Shown here: in pieces, positions 30,360 through 36,767 of the stretch
How the letters are laid out: each line of letters begins with the position of its first letter
How positions within the stretch are numbered: the stretch's first letter is position 1
Assembly: GCF_004011095.1 (NCBI RefSeq)
Contig: NZ_CP028129.1
Coordinates: 992,001-1,056,000, forward strand
Direction: 5' to 3'
Source of the DNA: Rathayibacter rathayi
GTDB taxonomy: Bacteria > Actinomycetota > Actinomycetes > Actinomycetales > Microbacteriaceae
DNA length: 64,000 bases
Translations under genes and position numbers: made by a program
The notes under the pieces: model-generated
Told to the model about the DNA's origin: nothing
The model's database searches: none
The model's input: the letters and a program-made list of their open reading frames with translations, nothing else

Positions 30360-31724
30360 ATGCACGATCTCGAGATCCTCCGGCTGTTGCGAGTCGCGCT
30401 CGGGGACATGGTGGTGACCGAGGGGCCGGAGTTCGACGGAGTGCACACCGACAAATCGGGCTACGCCGCACAGGGGCGCGCGCTTGCGCTCGTCACGGCA
30501 CGCAGCATCGCCGATGTCCAGGCGGCCCTGCGCTTCGCGACGCAGTACCGGATCCCGGTAGTGCCGCGTGGGGCGGGGACGGGGCTGGCTGCCGGGGGAG
30601 TCGCGAGCGAGGGGGCCCTCGTGCTCTCGACCGCCGCGATGGACCGGATCCTCGAAGTGTCGCTCGAGGACGAGCTGGCGGTCGTCGAGCCCGGCGTGAT
30701 CAACCAGGCGCTCTCGGACGTCGTGGCGCCGCACGGACTGGTGTTCTCGCCCGATCCCGCGAGCAAGGCGATCTCGAGTATCGGCGGCAACATCGCGACC
30801 AACGCGGGCGGACTGCTGTGCGCCAAGTACGGCGTGACCCGGGAGGCGGTGCTCGGCCTGGCCGTCGTGCTCGCCGACGGCCGCCTCCTCCGCACCGGCC
30901 GACGCAGCGTGAAGGGTGTCACCGGTTACGACCTCACCGCGCTGCTGACGGGCTCGGAGGGGACCCTGGGCGTGATCGTGGAGGCGACAGTGAGGCTGCG
31001 GCCGATCCCGAGCGGCGGCATGGTGACCGTCGGCGCGTACTTCCCGAGCGTGGTCGCCGCAGCCGCCGCCTCCGCCGCGATCACTGCCGCACGGCTCCGA
31101 CCCGCGGTGATGGAGCTGATGGACGAGGCGGCGCTCGCTGCGATCGCGCGCTACACAGGTGCAGCGCTGAACCGCGGGGCGGCCTACCTGCTCGTGCAGG
31201 CGGACGGCGGCGCAGCGGCGGAGGAGTCGCAGCGGATCCTCGAGATCATCACCGCGTCCGGAGGCGTCGCTGAGGCGACCGAGGATCCGGCCGAGGGCGA
31301 GGCGCTGCTGGCCGTCCGCCGAGCCTTCCACCCGGCGCTCGAGGCCGAGGGCCGGGTGGTGATCGAGGACGTCTGCGTCCCCCGCTCCGCGCTATCGGCG
31401 ATGTTCGCGGCGATCCGAGGCATCGAACAGCGCACGGGGCTCGACATCCCCACGGTCGCGCACGCGGGAGACGGGAACCTGCACCCGAACTTCGTGCTGC
31501 CCGCGGGCAACGACCCGGTGAGCGAGGAGGTGTGGGCGGCGGCGGCGGAACTCTTCCGCACCGCCCTGTCCCTGGGCGGGACGCTCACGGGCGAGCACGG
31601 CGTGGGTCTGCTCAAGCGGCGTTGGCTGGCGCAGGAGCTGGGCGAGGACTCGATGGCTCTCCAGCGAGGCATCAAGGAGGTGTTCGACCCGCTGGGGATC
31701 ATGAATCCGGGGAAGGTGCTCTGA
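30360..31724 (+). CDS. GlcD-like FAD-binding oxidoreductase
   Basis: 454-residue flavoprotein of the glycolate/D-lactate oxidase (VAO/PCMH) family. Residues about 35-215 bind FAD (PRGAGTGLAAGG, SSIGGNIATNAGGLLCAKYG, GSEGTLGVI). The C-terminal FAD-oxidase domain ends with TLTGEHGVGLLKRRWL and FDPLGIMNPGKVL. It is complete and of normal length. Likely oxidises a 2-hydroxyacid (glycolate or D-lactate); no GlcE/GlcF partners are adjacent. It follows the lipid kinase gene by 41 bp. Confidence 0.93.
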   Translation: MHDLEILRLLRVALGDMVVTEGPEFDGVHTDKSGYAAQGRALALVTARSIADVQAALRFATQYRIPVVPRGAGTGLAAGGVASEGALVLSTAAMDRILEVSLEDELAVVEPGVINQALSDVVAPHGLVFSPDPASKAISSIGGNIATNAGGLLCAKYGVTREAVLGLAVVLADGRLLRTGRRSVKGVTGYDLTALLTGSEGTLGVIVEATVRLRPIPSGGMVTVGAYFPSVVAAAAASAAITAARLRPAVMELMDEAALAAIARYTGAALNRGAAYLLVQADGGAAAEESQRILEIITASGGVAEATEDPAEGEALLAVRRAFHPALEAEGRVVIEDVCVPRSALSAMFAAIRGIEQRTGLDIPTVAHAGDGNLHPNFVLPAGNDPVSEEVWAAAAELFRTALSLGGTLTGEHGVGLLKRRWLAQELGEDSMALQRGIKEVFDPLGIMNPGKVL

Positions 31725-31734
31725 CGGGCTCGGA

Positions 31735-32610
31735 TCAGTCGCCCAGGCGGCGCAGGAACGGGGCCGAGACCGCCTCGGCCACCGTAATCACGTTCTCGGC
31801 CAGTGCCCGCTGCCGTGATCGGCGTCGGGGCGGATCGGGATAGGTGGCCGTCGGGTCGAAGACGGGGGAGTTCTGCAGCTCGGAGGAACGGACTATCCGG
31901 GCGGCCTGGAGCTCCGGGTCGGCCGGCGGGGTGAGGCCGCGCCGCCGGTACCACTGCTCGGCCGAGCCCTTCTCGTGCCCGAAGAGCACGGCGTCGGGGC
32001 CGCTCGCCGCCCGCACTGCCAGACGCCCTTCGACCTGCTGAGCCGTCCGGTATTGGTAGTGCCGCAGCCGGATCCGCGTGGTCGCGGGATGCGCGAGTCC
32101 GAGCGGCCACACGGTGTGCTGCGGCCAGAGCGTGCGTGGGCGGTGCTGCACGAAGCGAATCTCGGAGTGGTTGCAGAGGTACCAGGACATCGCGGAGTGG
32201 TCCGGTCCGCTCTCCCGCTCGCGGGCGAGATCCTCCTCGGTGAGAAAGAACTGGAACGATGCGCTGAAGACGTGGTCGACGCGGGAGGGCAGGCCCTCGA
32301 GGAACCGCCTCGGGTCGTCGAGGTAGAACTCGTCGGCGTCGAGACGGCACCACCAGTCGCCCGGTGCCGAGAGGTGCCGGAAGTCGGCGAAGATCTGCTG
32401 GCGGAGCGAGTCTCGGAACCGCCCGAGGAAGCGGCCCCAGAGCACCACGCGCTCCTCGGAGGCGGCGAGCCGCTCCAGCGTCTCCCACGTCCCGTCGGTG
32501 CTGCCGTTGTCCATCACCAGGACCAGATCCGCCCAGGACAGCGCGGCACGGATCACGTCCTCGACGATGTCTGCTTCGTCTTTGACCGTCATCGCGGCGA
32601 AGATCTTCAT
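31735..32610 (-). CDS. Family 2 glycosyltransferase
   Basis: 291-residue GT-A protein without membrane helices. It starts MKIFAAMTVKDEADIVEDV, typical for GT2, with VLVMDNGSTDGTWE (nucleotide-binding) and the metal-binding RLDADEFYLDD. Substrate is unknown; similar stand-alone GT2 proteins act in surface polysaccharide or glycolipid synthesis. Convergent with the FAD oxidase gene and the last host gene before the mobile element. Confidence 0.88.
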   Translation of the reverse strand: MKIFAAMTVKDEADIVEDVIRAALSWADLVLVMDNGSTDGTWETLERLAASEERVVLWGRFLGRFRDSLRQQIFADFRHLSAPGDWWCRLDADEFYLDDPRRFLEGLPSRVDHVFSASFQFFLTEEDLARERESGPDHSAMSWYLCNHSEIRFVQHRPRTLWPQHTVWPLGLAHPATTRIRLRHYQYRTAQQVEGRLAVRAASGPDAVLFGHEKGSAEQWYRRRGLTPPADPELQAARIVRSSELQNSPVFDPTATYPDPPRRRSRQRALAENVITVAEAVSAPFLRRLGD

Positions 32611-32920
32611 CGCATTGCTCCACTTTCCCGCGCCGGTGTCGGCGGTCGGGTCTACCCGACCGTCGCTCCGGGTCGCTGGTGAGAGTAGGCGGGCGGAGGC
32701 GCTCCGAGGGGCCGCAGGCGCGGGGAGGGGAGTTCGAGGCGCGAACCGTGGGCATCAGCCAGAACAGGATCGTCTCGCGCCACGAGCCGACGGAGTCCAG
32801 CACGGGCATCGGGTGCGAGGGCCCAGCCAGCGGCGACTCCGAGGCCGACCAAGCGTAGGTCGAGCGGCAACCCGTCGAGGCCGAGCGCGCCGGAGACGGC
32901 AGGAGAGCGGCCCACCAGAG
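32611..32920. other. Intergenic region next to the element, no convincing gene
   Basis: 310 bp between the glycosyltransferase start and the element. Open frames exist on both strands, but they run into the tRNA-derived att sequence and lack family motifs or ribosome-binding sites. A degraded gene is possible, but I see nothing to identify it. No terminator for the interrupted tRNA is obvious on this side. Confidence 0.4.
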
Positions 32921-32967
32921 GGTGGGCGATACCGGACTCGAACCGATGACCTCTTCCGTGTGAAGGA
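32921..32967. repeat. Left attachment site (3' tRNA-Val fragment)
   Basis: 47 bp identical to the 3' part of the tRNA-Val gene at 39744-39790, from the anticodon loop to the first two C of the CCA end. No 5' half follows here, so it is the duplicated att core and not a tRNA gene. Confidence 0.95.
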
Positions 32968-32970
32968 CTC

Positions 32971-32994
32971 GGAACCTGCTGCGCAGCGGGTTCC
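32971..32994. repeat. 24-bp near-perfect palindrome beside the left att site
   Basis: GGAACCTGCTGC followed by GCAGCGGGTTCC; all pairs match except one symmetric mismatch (T/G). It lies 3 bp inside the element and is a candidate binding site for integrase or excisionase, or a hairpin protecting the left end. Confidence 0.5.
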
Positions 32995-33046
32995 ATACGG
33001 TGATTTCGTTGCATCTGCTGCGGGGATTGGTCGTCGTTTGCACGGT

Positions 33047-33067
33047 GGGGGTGCGCCGGGGGTGCGC
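33047..33067 (+). repeat. Left copy of 21-bp terminal repeat (candidate arm site)
   Basis: Contains two GGGGGTGCGC decamers separated by one C. The identical 21 bp recur in the same orientation at 39649-39669. This copy is 80 bp inside the left att core, just before the rep start codon. Confidence 0.5.
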
Positions 33068-33072
33068 ACGAT

Positions 33073-34233
33073 ATGACCTCCACGGGCACATCTGGCCTAC
33101 CGTCCGATGATGTCCTCGCCGCGATCCGCTCGCACATCTGCGCTCGTCCGTACGAGGTCGAGCCTGGCCGGTTCATTCGGTGTCAGTCTCGCCGTACAGC
33201 GGTGTGTCCGTCGTGCGCTGGTCTATATCGTGGCGATTGGCAGCGCATCGCACGGTCGGGCATCTACGACGCCGACGGGCACCCGCTCCCGTTGTACAAG
33301 TACTTCTTCATCACGCTGTCCGCTCCATCGTTCGGCTCGGTGCATCTGGTGCCGAAATGGGAGCGCGATGCGGGCAAGCGTTGCAAGTGCGGGCAGACTC
33401 ATGGGCACGATGACGTGCACCTACGCGGGCTGCCGATTGATCCGGATTCGTACCGGTATGAGGATCAGGTGCGGTGGCACGGGGCGCTCGGGCGGCTGTG
33501 GAAGTCGGCGGCTGCGGCGATGCGGCGGCTCTGCCCGGATGCGGAGTATTACGCCGTACGAGAGTTACAACACCGCATGGCGCTGCACCTCCACATCGTC
33601 TTGAGAGTTCCTGTGGGGGCAGCCGTCGATGCCGAGACGATGGGACACGCTGCGCGTATGGCGACAGCGACGCATCCCGTTACGGGCGAGGTTGTCGAGT
33701 GGGGCAAGCGGGGTGTGCAGGATCGAGAGATTCGGGCGCGAGTCACGGAGTCGGATGACGTGACGCCGGACATGTCGCGGGCTGCTGCACGCATCGTCTC
33801 GTACGTTTCGAAGTGCCTTGCGTATTCGACCAAGGACATCACGCCGGGGGAACGTGACGAAACGGCGACGCCTGAGCGGGTCGAGTTCGTCAAGCGGATG
33901 CGACAGGCCGCGCGGATCGGTGTGCGTTGCGTGGACTGCCCTCCTGGCGGGCCATCGGATTGCCCTCGACGGGCGCATGACAACCTCGGATATGGCGGCC
34001 ACGTCGTGACGGTTTCGCGTCCGACTGAGCAGCGCGAGGGATGGAGCCTGTCGCACCTAACGCGGAAGCGATTGAGGGAGGAACGCGCGGCCTGGATGGA
34101 GGCGAATCGGCCTGCTGACGTCGGCGGCGGATTGAGTGACGGTGATGTGAGGTTGGCGGAGTGGCTGGCTGAGCAAGCGGCGCGGCGTGCTCGTGAGGCT
34201 TGGAGCGCGAAGCAGCACGCGCGGGCACCGTAA
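33073..34233 (+). CDS. RepSA-like rolling-circle replication initiator
   Basis: 386 residues, resembling the Rep proteins of actinomycete integrative elements. There is an N-terminal Cys-rich region (CQSRRTAVCPSCAGLYRGDW, about residues 38-57, then CKCG). The motif-1-like FFITLSAPSFGSVH follows, then the HUH motif H172-L-H174 in ALHLHIVL, and the catalytic tyrosine motif Y244-V-S-K247. A second Cys cluster, CVDCPPGGPSDC, lies near residue 300. Expected to nick the element at its double-strand origin once excised. ATG start; the upstream GGGGGTG is the likely ribosome-binding site. Confidence 0.85.
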   Translation: MTSTGTSGLPSDDVLAAIRSHICARPYEVEPGRFIRCQSRRTAVCPSCAGLYRGDWQRIARSGIYDADGHPLPLYKYFFITLSAPSFGSVHLVPKWERDAGKRCKCGQTHGHDDVHLRGLPIDPDSYRYEDQVRWHGALGRLWKSAAAAMRRLCPDAEYYAVRELQHRMALHLHIVLRVPVGAAVDAETMGHAARMATATHPVTGEVVEWGKRGVQDREIRARVTESDDVTPDMSRAAARIVSYVSKCLAYSTKDITPGERDETATPERVEFVKRMRQAARIGVRCVDCPPGGPSDCPRRAHDNLGYGGHVVTVSRPTEQREGWSLSHLTRKRLREERAAWMEANRPADVGGGLSDGDVRLAEWLAEQAARRAREAWSAKQHARAP

Positions 34234-34406
34234 CTCTGCGCACCGGGCATGAGGGTTGGCGGCTACGGCTGTCGGCCCTATTTGGCGTGCTTGGTTTGCG
34301 TCGTCGTCGAGGGCAAGGGCCGCTTGCGGCGCGCGGCAGCACTGATGCGGTCGGAATTGACGGGGAAGCGGCCCCAGACAGGGCGGCGTGACCCTGCGGG
34401 CGGGGT

Positions 34407-34455
34407 GCGTGTGCGCCGCGAACGGCCGAAGGCCGCACGCGCAAGGCGCACACGC
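34407..34455. other. Nested stem-loop downstream of rep (candidate origin or clt)
   Basis: Outer perfect 11-bp inverted repeat GCGTGTGCGCC / GGCGCACACGC (34407-34417, 34445-34455) encloses an inner CGGCC-GAA-GGCCG hairpin (34423-34435). It lies in a 350-bp gene-free stretch (34234-34582) after rep. Two copies of CGCGTCAGCGCCC (34469-34481, 34524-34536) follow. Such structure-rich DNA beside rep is where rolling-circle origins or transfer loci are found; function is inferred. Confidence 0.45.
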
Positions 34456-34464
34456 TCACCCGCA

Positions 34465-34489
34465 CGGGCGCGTCAGCGCCCGTCTTGTT
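34465..34489 (+). terminator. Hairpin terminator after rep
   Basis: Perfect 7-bp stem CGGGCGC / GCGCCCG, loop GTCA, followed by TCTTGTT. It is on the plus strand downstream of rep. Confidence 0.6.
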
Positions 34490-34582
34490 CGTGTGGGGCG
34501 TCTTTTCCCGGCAAGGCCGGATACGCGTCAGCGCCCCCCCCGATATGGGGACGCCGGTCGCTGGCCCGATCGGAATGAGCGC

Positions 34583-35209
34583 CTACTGCCGAAGTCCGGC
34601 AACTTCGTCGTAAGTCAGTCCGTCGACGGTGCCGAACAGGACTCCGTAGACCTTCTTCGCGTCTACTGGGTCGAGTCCGATATCTCGACGCGCTAGCGCG
34701 ATTGCTTCGGTAGTAAGCATGGCCAGCTGCGCTTTGCGCGGTCCGAGTTCAAGCGTGACGGTGGCGTTGGCATCTCCGAGCGCTGCGCGCTGGCGAGCAA
34801 TTTCGTCTCGATATTCTGCGCCAATAGCGTCGATTAGGAGTGTTCTGTCCGCGAGCTTGTCAAGTAACTCGGACGATCCCCACGTCACAATATTTGCGCG
34901 CATCGGGAGATCGACATCTTGGAGATTTAGGCCTTGCATTACTACCGCGGTCGCGTTTGAGATGAAGCTTTCAAGAGCATCACGGGACTTCTCATCAACT
35001 GCCTGGATGCGCACGTCCGACCAAGTTTGAACGCCGAACACTGCCGCAGCTGAGGCTAGCGATGCGGGTACGGCGGTGGTCGCGAACCCGATCAAGGCGG
35101 GGTTGTCCGAGAGTAGTCCGACTATGAGTAGGGCAATTCCGCCGGAGAAGGTCAGCGTGGCTGCGCCGGTGACGATGGTTCGCAGGGCTGTCTTGCTTGG
35201 ATGTCGCAC
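34583..35209 (-). CDS. Element-encoded membrane protein of unknown function
   Basis: 208 residues from GTG 35209, chosen because AGAGG lies 7 nt upstream; a TTG start at 35278 would be longer but passes over the likely promoter. Two hydrophobic helices (about residues 12-32 and 38-60: TLTFSGGIALLIVGLLS and FATTAVPASLASAAAVFGV) are followed by a 145-residue cytoplasmic domain rich in charged helices, ending VDGLTYDEVAGLRQ. I recognise no family. Base composition is far from the host genes. It could be cargo (for example immunity or exclusion), but there is no sequence proof. Confidence 0.7.
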   Translation of the reverse strand: MRHPSKTALRTIVTGAATLTFSGGIALLIVGLLSDNPALIGFATTAVPASLASAAAVFGVQTWSDVRIQAVDEKSRDALESFISNATAVVMQGLNLQDVDLPMRANIVTWGSSELLDKLADRTLLIDAIGAEYRDEIARQRAALGDANATVTLELGPRKAQLAMLTTEAIALARRDIGLDPVDAKKVYGVLFGTVDGLTYDEVAGLRQ

Positions 35210-35234
35210 TGTATGGCCTCTTCCGCTCAGACTG

Positions 35235-35240
35235 AGTGTA
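35235..35240 (-). promoter_or_regulatory. Putative -10 box for the element membrane protein
   Basis: TACACT on the minus strand, about 25 bp upstream of the GTG start and ahead of its ribosome-binding site. It gives this gene its own promoter, separate from the regulator gene upstream. Confidence 0.4.
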
Positions 35241-35280
35241 TCGTCCGCGTTCTCTCGGTTAGGCCCGCATCCCGGCAACG

Positions 35281-35312
35281 AAAAGCCCCTGACCTGCGAA
35301 CAGGCCAGGGGC
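35281..35312 (-). terminator. Terminator of the element regulator gene
   Basis: On the minus strand GCCCCTGGCCTG pairs with CAGGTCAGGGGC around a TTCG loop (one mismatch), followed by TTTT. It lies 15 bp after the stop of the 35327-35728 gene. Confidence 0.8.
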
Positions 35313-35326
35313 AGAGGACGCGCCGA

Positions 35327-35728
35327 TTAGTCGGGTATGTCGTCATGTGTCAGCGGGTCGTGTGCCCACCGACCGATGGATGCTTGCCCGACCGTGCCGA
35401 TGGGGGTTGCCGTCGGGTCGTCAAGCGTGCCGTTGAGTGCACGGGCAGCTTCGCGTTGTGAGAGGTGGCCTCCCAACAGCGCGACCTCAACTGTGAGGCG
35501 CTGCGCAATCTCGGCATCACGTCTAACGATGGCGAGGCTCGACAACGCGTCACCCAGGCGCTCGCGCGAGGTGCGGCCCTTCGCAGTCACGACTTCGCCC
35601 ATCGCTTGCCTCGCCGTCGCGATAATGCGCTCGAAGTATGGCGCGAGATTGCTGGGATCGTCGGCCAGTCCGGGCGCGACGTAGTTGCGTGCTGGTTGAT
35701 AAGTCGGAGGAAGCTCGTTCGCGCTCAT
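35327..35728 (-). CDS. Putative HTH regulator of the element
   Basis: 133 residues, no family recognised with certainty. Residues about 88-125 (GGHLSQREAARALNGT, then GQASIGRWAHDP) read like a helix-turn-helix with an inserted loop. The gene is divergent from the Pra-like/transfer operon, and the 155-bp gap holds two related palindromes over a promoter. That layout suggests an autoregulated repressor of transfer, in the manner of KorSA-type regulators. Function is inferred from context plus the weak HTH. Confidence 0.6.
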   Translation of the reverse strand: MSANELPPTYQPARNYVAPGLADDPSNLAPYFERIIATARQAMGEVVTAKGRTSRERLGDALSSLAIVRRDAEIAQRLTVEVALLGGHLSQREAARALNGTLDDPTATPIGTVGQASIGRWAHDPLTHDDIPD

Positions 35729-35809
35729 GAGGCAACGCTAGCAGAGCGCGCCAGTTTGGTGCAGATGAACGTGCAAGAACGTTGCGAAGACGAGCAATCA
35801 ACAAGATTC

Positions 35810-35830
35810 GTTGAACCAACACGGTTCGAC
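35810..35830. promoter_or_regulatory. Candidate operator 1 (imperfect palindrome)
   Basis: GTTGAACC-N5-GGTTCGAC, 7 of 8 arm positions symmetric, overlapping the putative -35 box of the transfer operon. It shares its GAACCAA...GGTTC core with operator 2. Confidence 0.55.
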
Positions 35831-35840
35831 GTGGTACGTT
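35811..35840 (+). promoter_or_regulatory. Putative promoter of the element transfer operon
   Basis: TTGAAC (35811-35816), 18-bp spacer, TACGTT (35835-35840), about 44 bp before the first gene of the operon. Both operator-like palindromes overlap or flank it. Confidence 0.55.
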
Positions 35841-35844
35841 GCAG

Positions 35845-35867
35845 TGGTGAACCAAACTGGTTCACCA
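35845..35867. promoter_or_regulatory. Candidate operator 2 (perfect palindrome)
   Basis: TGGTGAACCA-N3-TGGTTCACCA, 10 perfect pairs, centred 36 bp from operator 1 and placed where transcription would start. Ideal for repression of the 35884-39696 operon. Confidence 0.65.
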
Positions 35868-35883
35868 GGACGAGAGGAACACC

Positions 35884-36213
35884 ATGTTCAAGATTGATGA
35901 GTCTGAGGACATCCGGGCGCTGTCGTTTCAGCCGAAGATCGCGGATCGCAAGACGGGTGAGCAGAAGATCGACCGGGTGAGCAACCTGCCCGTGTGGTCG
36001 GTGACTGCGCTGAAGATGAGCGATGACCCACTGGAGAAGCCGGAGTTGATCACGGTCTCTATAACGTCCCGTACGGAGCCGGAGATTCTGCCGCTGGCGA
36101 CGGGCTTCGAGGGCCTGGAGGTCGGCAACTATGCGATCCCCGGCGACGGTGGCGGCATTCAGGCTGCTGGACTGTTCTTCCGGGCATCCGCTCTCGTGGC
36201 GTTGGAGGCGTGA
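35884..36213 (+). CDS. Pra-like plasmid replication/integration/excision activator (putative)
   Basis: 109 residues. The stretch FQPKIADRKTGEQKIDR, then NLPVWSVTALKM, and the final EGLEVGNYAIP resemble the small proteins placed upstream of the FtsK-like transfer gene in actinomycete elements and often labelled activators of replication, integration and excision. I recall the family pattern but cannot align it here. First gene of the rightward operon, behind the operator/promoter region; GAGAGGAACACC gives the ribosome-binding site. Confidence 0.5.
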   Translation: MFKIDESEDIRALSFQPKIADRKTGEQKIDRVSNLPVWSVTALKMSDDPLEKPELITVSITSRTEPEILPLATGFEGLEVGNYAIPGDGGGIQAAGLFFRASALVALEA

Positions 36214-36215
36214 TC

Positions 36216-36767
36216 ATGTCGAAGCTCGTTCAGGTCGGGCGTCGCGTGACGGTTTGTGCGTTTGCTGCTGCGGCGGTTGTGGTGCTGGCGGCGTGTTCGG
36301 CGGCTGCGCCCGTTGAGGTGGATACTCCGGCGCGGGAGGGCACAGAGGTGCAGATTCGCTCACTTCCTGGGGACGAGTACGGAATTCGTCTCGGTGAGGT
36401 GGTCGAAGGCAGCGAACCGGGAACGGCAAGGGCTGAGGTGTGGCTGCCATCGTATGGGGGCGGCGGGGTTTGGTTCCGAGTCTCGACTGTCGAAGGAAAT
36501 TCACCGTTTCTAAGCACTCTGTGTGAGGGAGCGGTGCTGTTCTGGGGCGAGATTCGTCTTGATGGTAGTGACGCCTGCGGATACTCCGTCGCGATGAAGG
36601 GCGATCTACGAGAGGGTGTGACGCTCTCACTGAACGATGTTCCGGCGAATTCGTCGGTGCACTACGAGGTGGAGGTTCGCTCTCTGGCAGACGGCACCGG
36701 CTACCAGCCGGAGCTTCGCTCGGTGTTCATGATCGGCAAGTTGATTCCCTCGGGGTCTGCACGATGA
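36216..36767 (+). CDS. Putative secreted lipoprotein of the element
   Basis: 183 residues with a basic N-terminus, a hydrophobic core (VCAFAAAAVVVLA) and a lipobox LAAC, so probably exported and diacylated (the host has lspA at 6.6 kb). The mature part is about 155 residues, predicted beta-rich, with two further cysteines (LCEGA and DACGYS). No family recognised. ATG 36216 is preferred to GTG 36210, because GGAGG is 7 nt upstream. Its stop overlaps the translocase start (ATGA), so the two are co-translated. A surface role in transfer or exclusion is a guess. Confidence 0.7.
   Translation: MSKLVQVGRRVTVCAFAAAAVVVLAACSAAAPVEVDTPAREGTEVQIRSLPGDEYGIRLGEVVEGSEPGTARAEVWLPSYGGGGVWFRVSTVEGNSPFLSTLCEGAVLFWGEIRLDGSDACGYSVAMKGDLREGVTLSLNDVPANSSVHYEVEVRSLADGTGYQPELRSVFMIGKLIPSGSAR

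Noticed and set aside
32921..32967. Second tRNA-Val gene
   Set aside because: Only the 3' part from the anticodon loop on is present; no 5' half follows. It is the duplicated att core.
33047..33067. Remnant of a second integrase 3' end (both copies can read GGGAPGVR)
   Set aside because: The left copy lies on the inner side of the att core, not before it as an int tail would, and no other integrase-like codons precede it.
32652..33176. Minus-strand 174-codon frame across the left element end
   Set aside because: It reads through the att site and rep start region, has no ribosome-binding site and no recognisable domain.
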